Source: Trichopria drosophilae (taxonomy: Eukaryota > Arthropoda > Insecta > Hymenoptera > Diapriidae). From it: a DNA stretch of 64,000 bases. A model generated the notes under the pieces. The model saw nothing but the letters and a program-made list of their open reading frames with translations. It was not told the DNA's origin and searched no databases. Of the stretch, positions 25,101-34,100 are shown in pieces (the stretch's first letter is position 1; the number at the start of each line of letters is the position of its first letter). The position numbers and the translations under genes are program-made. Location: NCBI GenBank assembly GCA_030407085.1, contig CM059584.1, positions 7,068,001 to 7,132,000 on the forward strand. Direction: 5' to 3'.

Positions 25101-28100
25101 CAAATTTCAGCTAAATTCGATAAAAGGAAAAATGTCTGACTCAAAGGGTTAACTTTTATAGACCCAATATTTGGAACAACATAAACATGATTTATTTAAT
25201 TTTATCTACTTAGATTTTACTCTTTCGCTGTTTGTCAAAAAACTTTTGACTAAATACAACAGCTTTAGACTGTTATTGTAAATAATCGCACTGTAAATAT
25301 TATTCCGCGAAGCTAACAAATATAACCCATTAATGCCTGAAATGACAATTTTTATACTTCATTATCAATCAAATATTTCATATCAAAATCGAAGTTGAAA
25401 ACAATTGAAAGGTACATATGCTATTGTTTTCGAGGTCGCTCTTCAAGATTCCGAGGTCAAAATTGAGTTTCAGCCATCAGGAATTCCAATATGGCGCCGA
25501 ACTTTTAAAAAAATTCCAAAAAATTGGGAATTATTTATTCCTATCAATTTTTTTCGAGCTATTAGAATATTGGGATTCTATTGAAACTCTGAGCAAAGGT
25601 GAACAAAATACTACAATTTTAAGGAAAAATTTTCTCTTTATACCCTACATCATTCTAACGACCTCAAAATGGCGTCAACAATGAAAATGTATTTGAGAAA
25701 TTTCTGGACGCTCTAACTCAAAAACTACGAACTTTAAAAAAAAAATTCCCAGAATGAAAAGTTCTTAAAATTCATCAAGCGATATAGTGGAATTTTTTCA
25801 AAATTTTTTGATGACATTTTAAGACATTTTTTTTCAACATTTTTTTCAAAATTGTAATTTATTTACAAAAAATTCTGAAAAAAATTTAGTGTATTCTCTG
25901 ATGAATTCTAAGAGTTATTTGTTCTTTGGAATTTTTTTCCAAAAGTTGATAGTTTTCGAGGAAATGAATTTCAAATATTATAGTTTAGGATTTTTTCCCC
26001 CCAAAAACTATTAACTTTTGGAAAAAATTGCAAAGAACAAAAAACTCGTAGAATTCATAAGTGAATACACCAAATTTTTTTCAGAATTTTTCATAAATAA
26101 ATTATGATTTTGAAAAAAAATTTTGAAAAAAAATTTCTCAAAATGTCATCACAAAAATCTGAAAAAATTCCACTATATTTCTCGATTAATTCTAAGAACT
26201 TTTTATTCTTAGCATTTTTTATAACAGCATGTAGTTTTTGAGTTGGAACGTTCAGAAATTTTTCAAAGAAATTTTCATTGTTGACGCCATTTTGAGGTCG
26301 TTACAATGATGTGGGGTATAAAAGTAAAATTTTTCCTTAAAATTGAAGTATTTTGTTCACCTTTGTTCAGAGTTTCAATAGTATCCCAATATTCTAATAG
26401 CTCGAAAAAAATTGATAGGAATAAATAATTCCCAATTTTTTGGAATTTTTTTAAAAGTTCGGCGCCATATTGGAATTCCTGATGGCTGAAACTCAATTTC
26501 GAACTCGGAATCTTGAAGAGCGACCTCGAAAACAATAGGATATGTACCTTTCAATTGTTTTCAACTTCGATTTTGATATGAAATATTTGATTGATAATGA
26601 AGTATAAAAAATGCCATTTCAGGCGTTAATGGGTTAACAAAGAAATTTGATATAATTTACTTGATTTTGAATAAATTCAACATTTTTATAACTATTTTAA
26701 TTATTTATAATCTTCAAGAATATTTTAGCCATTATAAATTAAAAAAATTCATAAATAACTAAATCTTTTTTAATTATAATTTATATTACAGGTAACAAAA
26801 CATGAAATTTTTCATCAAACTATGAAATAACATGCAGTAAACTATTTTAATAATTAATTCATAACTTACTATATCTTTGCACTTGATCCTGACTTTTTGA
26901 TTTGTACTCAAATCCTGGATCAACACGTCGGTCATATTTTCCCGATAAGCGTATCGATCTCTGTATAACCCATGGACGGTATTTGGCGATAGTTCTAAAT
27001 AATTAATAGTTCCATCTTGACAACCGACTGCCTAAAAAAAATGAAATAAACGATTGTATTAGTAGGGGAAAATTGACTAATTCGGACTGTGGAAAAGCTA
27101 ACCATATCGCTTATTTCAATTTTCAACACTCATGATTGTTGTCATGTTTATAGTATCTGCGAAATTCGTTTAAAATCTTGCAGACAGACCAATGGGTATT
27201 AAAAATTAACTTCATGATGAAATATATTTTGTTAATTTTTTACTACTAACAAGTTGCAAATTATATACCACAAAAAGTCTAAAGTTACTTACAACATGCG
27301 ATGAGTCAGGATGTACAGCACAACTCCATGTCCATGATGAAAATTGGTGACCAACCGTAGCTAGCTGAATTCCGTCATGTGACATCAATAAGCATTGTCT
27401 ATTACTACCAGAAACGAGGATATACTGCCCTTTTGGAAAATAAGTGATTTTCAGTGGAATAAAATTGATCATTCGCTCTTTGCCGACAGGTTTGCCATTC
27501 ATCGTATAAAATGACAAAGTACCACCCCATTCACCGATACACAGGATATCGTTAGAATCTTCCCTAAAATGCGAAGGCGGTACAGTATGAGAGAATAAAA
27601 TTTCTAAATGTACAAACTTCCAAAAAAGTACAATCTGATATTAAATTTTAATTCTTCATTAAAGTTCGAAAGAATTATTAAGAACGATTTATATATAAAC
27701 CTTATCCAATAACATCAAAGTGCAAAAATCTACAAAATGTTACAAAATATAAAATATTATTACAAGTTTATAATTACACTAATAATAAACAAATTAAAAA
27801 ATAACAATTTGATAGTCCGAAAAATAGAACGATTTATGTTTGCGATATAAAATCATGTTTCTATCAAAGAAATGGAACAAATTAGTCAGTATAAAACGAC
27901 AAATTTTAGACATCTGATTAAAATGAAGTCATAAATATTTATAAAAATAACTATACTAGCACAATAATATTTATTCACATAATTAAAATAAATACCTTAA
28001 AGGACTCCATGCCAAACTCCAAATTGGTGATTCGCCTGGTCTATCAATACGTAATTTTTCATCACCGTTCTAAAAATTTATTTTATCGTATTCTTTATTC

Positions 28101-31100
28101 GTACATTTTATCGTATTCTTTATTCGTATATTTTATCGTATTCTTTATTCTTATATTTTATCGTATGATATTCATTAAACATATTCTAAATGCACAGATC
28201 TAGGAACTAAATAAATCCCAAAATTCACAAACAAAAACTGAAATACCTTATTTCTTATTGACACGTAACCAGCTGCCATTCCCAGCGCCATGTATTGGCC
28301 ATCGTTTGACCATGCGCAACAGTTTACTCTCCCACCTGATTTGTGCCGTTGCACAGCTTTTTGTTCCATCGACCATAATGCAATATCTGTCATTGCACAA
28401 CTCAAAAGTTGTCGAGAAACTGGATTAAACTGTAACGACTGAACAGCTTCATTGTGCCTGACAAATTCAAATGAATTTTGAAATTATCTTTTTATAAATT
28501 ATTTTTACACGATACACTACAAAATTTTTACTCACGAATATTTCAAAATTCCTTCGAGTTTATTTGTCCAGATTATAACTGTTTTATCCGCACTCCCAGA
28601 AGCAAACTTTTTGCCATCGTGAGCATAACATACGCAATAAACGACATCCTTATGCCCTTTAAAAATATTATTGATTACAATTGTTTTATAAATAAATTGT
28701 TTGCCTTATAACTAATAGGAATTCAAATCATTGGGTAAAAGGTTCAGTTGTGAACTTGGTTCGGTTGTGAATACCCCTGTGTACATTTTCATTGAAAAGA
28801 AAGGAATCGAATTCGACAAACATCGTGTGTGTGTTATCGCTACATGTAGCTTTTGCTTTTTGCTGCGAACAAATTGACTTTCTGACATGTATATGTCGCC
28901 GTACATCTATTTTTCAGTATTTTCAAAAGCCCTACAAATCAAATTTAATCAAAGGAAAAGATAAATGCAACGCATAGTTACCCAGTAAACGAAAACGAAT
29001 AGAAAGTTAAAAATACGAATTGAAATAAATTCAAGTGAATTAAAATGAAATAAAACGCATGAAAATGATTAATTGAATCAACTTTTTAATTCATTTTAAT
29101 TCACTTGAGTTCATTTCAATTCGTATTTTTGACTTTCTATTCGTTTTCGTTTACTCGTGTGAATATTGTAGCGGCATTAAAACTTCATAAAAAAAATGTT
29201 CTTTTGCACATTGTGGTGGCTGTTGCTATTAAATCACTAAATGTAATAAATTGACTCTATACCGAGCAAACGAAAACGAATAGAAAGTTAAAAATACGAA
29301 TTGAAATGAATTCAAGTAATTAAAATGAATTAAAACGCATGAAAATGATTAATTGAATCCACTTTTTAATTCATTTTAATTTACTTGAATTCATTTCAAT
29401 TCGTATTTTTAACTTTCTATTCGTTTTCGTTTACTGGGTAACTATGCATTGCATTTATCTTTTCCTTTGATTAAATTTGATTTGTAGAGCTTTTGAAAAT
29501 ACTGAAAAATAGATTTATGGCGACGTATACATTTCAGAAAGTCAATTTGTTCGCATGAAAAAGCAAAAGCAACTTTTTGCTTTCATATTCGCACAAAAGC
29601 TACATGTAGCGATAACTCACACTTGAAGTTTTAATGCGGCTACAATATTCAGTTATGAACACCCCAATTGCTTCGTGAACACCCTTGTTTTTTTGAGAAA
29701 TCATAAAATATAGTTGTATGTATTATATAATTCATAATCGATCCTTTGTTTGCCAAGTTTTCTCCGATCGGCTTTCGTTTCTTTCACTTTTCTCCATGCA
29801 ATTGTAGTGTGCTCAAATGGGTAAGAGCTACTGGCAATGTAAACGAAGAGGATGAAGAATAATAAGTATCAATATAGTACTATATTTTGTCGTTAAAAGT
29901 TTTTTAAATCAATATAATGAATTATAATTTCTATATAGTAGGACCTCTCTTATTCTAATTAGTAAAGTTTTTCAAGATGGCGCTGACCTCTCTTATTCTA
30001 ATTTTTGCCTTACCACCACTTACTTTGCTTGCGAGCTTGTGATTCGTGGACAATATTTTTCGTTGTCTTTTCGTGTGATAGTGGGAGAAGACTTGTGGGG
30101 GAACAATTAGAATAAGAGAGGCTGGACAATTAGAATAAGAAAGCCAAGTAGAATAAGAGAGGTTCGAATAAGAGAGGTCCTACTATATGGACATATCTCC
30201 AGAACTTTTAAACTTTAACGTGACATCCATTATGATACCTTAAAAATCATACAAATAAATATGTAACATCATATTTTGGCAGATTATAGTGCCTCTCATG
30301 TGTCCCTAATGAGTGTTCGACATTAGAATCACAAACAAATTAAACCCTGAATTCGCAAGTGTCGAATTTGACAATTTCTTGTGTGCGACAATTATGTTTT
30401 TTTTTTTATCATTCACAATAATTCTATTTTAACAAAGCTTTGTGTGCTTTTATGCTCACAGTAGAAATAGTTGAGATTATTTGGAAGTGAAAAATCATGA
30501 CAACAAGTATGTGTCTTTCGTCAAAATGATAGGAGGAACACTCAAAGTTGCGAGATAGCTTTTTTTAAAATTGCACTTTTTAGTAGTTCAGCTCTGTAAC
30601 TTTTGTAATGACATATTAATATTTGACTATTAATAATTTGTTATTCTGTGAATAATAAGGAGTGGTTTAAGCATTAGCAAAAACGTGTGCCGCATGTACA
30701 GTGATCCTCCCCATATTTTAACCATTCGAGTCAAGGAAGATGGCGGCTTCTTCCCTTATTTTACCGCTTCCCCTTATCCCCACCACTGGCAGTATGAGAG
30801 AATAAAAACAGAGAGAGGAGAAATAGTGACGTCCTTCTTCACCTGTACAGTAGGACCTCTCTTATTCTAATTAGTAAAGTTTTTCAAGATGGCGCCGACC
30901 TCTCTTATTCTAATTTTCCCCTTACCCCCACTTACTTTGCTCACGAGCTTGTGATTCGTGGACAATATTTTTCGTTGACTTTTCGTGTGATAGTGGGAGA
31001 AGACTTGTGGGGGAACGATTAGAATAAGAGAGGCTGGACAATTAGAATAAGAAAGGTAATTAGAATAAGAGAGGTTCGAATAAGAGAGGTCCTACTGTAT

Positions 31101-34100
31101 GTGCAACAACAATCCGCACTCTTTTGAACACTTTCAAATGACGAATGGTGAGGGAACTCATGAGGGGAAGCAGTTAACATAAGGGACGAAAAAAAGTTAA
31201 AATAAAGGACGCAGTTAAAATGAGGGAAGGGCCACTGTAGTTCACAAGTTTAGAGCCCTCAAATATGGAAAATTGAAACGTGATTCCTCAGAAAAATGTA
31301 CATATTTGATTGGCACATGCTGAATTTAAATTTTAAAGGCTTAAAAGTTATTGTGAACTCTTCTTTTATAATAGAAGAGTATAAGGGAAATTTGTTAACT
31401 GCATTCCACAACTGATAATATGACTTGCAAATGTCATGAATTTCAAAATGGACCTCCTATTTCAATATAATGTGCAATAAATATGATATTATTTTGAATT
31501 GTTTAATTTTAAATATGTATAATCATTTACAATATGTAGTTATAATAGATGCCATCGATATTATGGCTATTGTAAATGGTTTTCGACCCATATATGTAAG
31601 TAAATAATTAAATAAATGTAACTTGTAATAAATATTTATTTATTTTCCAATTATTTGTTTTCCAATTTGGACCACCCTTTGAATTAAGTGAATTACAGTA
31701 GTCCTTCTCTTATTCTAATTTGTCCAGTCAGGCAAGATGGCGACCTTCTTCTCTTATTCTAATTTTCTCCTCTCTCCCACTAAACGTTTGCTGTCTCGCT
31801 TTTCCTCTCCCTTTATCTTTCGCAGAGCATGCGCAGTTATATATGTCATATGTGCTTCTAAGGAAAGTAATGGTGGGGAGAACACATGAGAGGAAATATT
31901 AGAATAGGAGAAGAGAAAAAATTAGAGTAAGGGAAGACATTAGAATAAGGTAAGAGCTACTGTAATATGCAATGTATATGAAGTAAGTGTCTTTTGTAAA
32001 GGATAAGTAAGAAATTCGTTTTTGTATAAGACATTAAAAATAAAAATTGAAAAATAAATTGTTTGCCATTTTAATCAAATTCAAAAGTTGAGGTTACTTT
32101 TGTAGTATTTAACAAAGCTTAAAAATTAGTAATGGGGGCTGTTTTATCTTATTTGATCGATACTGAAAAAAACAAAATTTTAAAAATAAAAATCAAAATT
32201 CGTCAAACCTCAAAGTTTAAAAGTTCTAGAGATATGCCCATATCTGGGGTGTATAATATTATGTATACATTTAATTGTAAATAAAATGCAACATTTGAAA
32301 TGTTTAATTCTTAACCGCTTATATTTAACATACTTGGTGTGACGGTCCATATATTAAATGTAGAAAAATAGTAAACAAGTAGAAAAAAACCATTATCTGG
32401 GGTGGTTTTACTTCATTTCTTCCTATTTTTAGTAGATTTTTCATTGGTGTTCACAACCGAACCAACAAATTTTGTTTGCCGAAACTGACGACTGTACTAA
32501 ATGTTGAACTAAAATTTTCTAGTTCGATAAAATCAATTTAGTTTCTTCAATAGTAGTTAACTATAAGACCTCTAGACATATACATATGTCTGTATAATAT
32601 CTAGTCGAGTAAAATTTATGAGCCAAAAATGAAAGGGTGTTCATAACCGAACCTCTTCCCCTATTTATTATGAGCTTTCGAGGATGACATATTGTCACCG
32701 AGACAATAATAAAAACTATATATTGGTACCGAATCATTAAGGAATTAATTTTTGTAAAGTTAATTTAAATAATAATTATTTAATTAAAATTCGTATATAT
32801 ATATCACTATGTAAGTATTTTTGTATGTATGTATTTTATTACTCTCGTTTGAGGTACATCTTGTTGAGAGGTGAGTTCCGGAATAGACCGAAAACTTAAT
32901 TCGCAGATACAAAGATGAAAACCATAAAATAAACGCAAAACGCAGGAAATATAAGATATTAAAGAAGAACAGAAAAAGATAAGAATAAAACAAAACAAAA
33001 CAAAAGCGCAGTACATTTAATAAAACTAGAACTAGTCACCAGACAAGAATTGTCTTCGCACGAGTATTGCTCTCATAAATTTAAATAAAATATATATCAC
33101 TATTACAGTTCGTAAAGATGGTAATGCAGATAACTTCTGGATTATTTAACTTTATATTTACCTTTTAAAGACTGAATCAGGGCACCGTCATTAGACTCGT
33201 ATACCAGAACGTACTGACCAGCAGCAACGATCAACTGAGTCCCATCCGGATTGAAGCACAAATCGTATATACTGCCAAACAAATCAAGTTTTTTCATATA
33301 CGTCGTTTTCAATAAAGATTTTAAAAAGTGCATATTGTATTGTCCCAAGTATACGTTTTCTTAATATAAAGGGGAATTTTAATTAGCGTCTTATACGCGC
33401 ACTGAATTATGTTCACATTACTATTTTATTATCATTTCCGATCATATTTAAGAATTATACACTAATAAAAACACTAATCGCGAATTATCGATAAAAAAAT
33501 TATTATGTTTCTGTTCGACTCGATTTGATTTGATTATTGGAGTCGCGCCATGGGAAAAAGCGTTCCGGATGTTCCGTCGTTCCGGTTGAATACCCGCCTG
33601 ATGGAAAGTAGTTCCTTACTTTGACTTGTGTTGTTACGCACCTTTACGCAGCGCATGCGCAAACATCCTTTTATATTTTTTTACTCTTTTATATATTTTA
33701 TTTCCGTATAAACAACAAATCCATCATTCTATCATCATTTGTTTGAAACTTAAATGAATGTTAGACTTTAAGGTGTTGTTTTAAAGTTATTTTTTGGGAT
33801 TTAATGCTTACTTGTTGTGGGACTATTTTTCGATATCCGGTACCGCGAAAGAATTTTCAAACCTAACCTTTTTGATATCAATAATACACTGGGACTTTCT
33901 ACAATAATTACGTTTGTTTTGGTGGAAATATTGTTTATTTTACTTTTTTATGGTTCGTAATGTTTTTGTTAAGGACATTGTTGAGCAAAGAGGTATCCAA
34001 TGGAATTTTTCCTAGAACGATTTCAAATAGACAATTTTTAACCCAACAAACGAAAAAGAATAAGATCGAATTCAGAAATTACATTTCCAATCGGTTTCTT

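Larger units (their letters stand above)
21949..26869 (-). other. IFT122 intron 7, stack of palindromic elements
   Basis: A 4.9-kb intron between two perfectly phased exons. It contains three large inverted-repeat elements side by side (22056-23960, 24345-25148, 25325-26635), with a MITE nested in the first. Together they fill most of the intron, so its RNA should fold into several long hairpins. Confidence 0.75.
28741..32654. mobile_element. 3.9-kb composite element with AGGTTCRGTTRTGAAC ends
   Basis: The left end AGGTTCAGTTGTGAAC (with a second copy GGTTCGGTTGTGAATACCCC just inside) pairs with the right end GTTCATAACCGAACCT, and a further GTTCACAACCGAACC lies at about 32448. Arms near 28790-28985 and 29430-29665 are a second inverted pair (CAAAGGAAAAGATAAATGCA, GCTACATGTAGC). 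No transposase frame survives. The outer pairing could be one element or two neighbours sharing termini. Confidence 0.5.
28657..33161 (-). other. IFT122 intron 2
   Basis: A 4.5-kb intron almost filled by a composite element at 28741-32654, which itself contains two small fold-backs and four pogo-like MITEs. The remaining 500 bp next to exon 2 is AT-rich with short TATG-type repeats near 32795-32835. Confidence 0.7.

Noticed and set aside
25418..26535. Two 86-88 codon frames, one per strand
   Set aside because: They are the same sequence in the two arms of a palindrome; no family match, so not called genes.
33142..33348. IFT122 start at MGQYN (33348)
   Set aside because: The splice acceptor at 33272 and the phased exon at 36041-36093 restore the conserved N-terminus.
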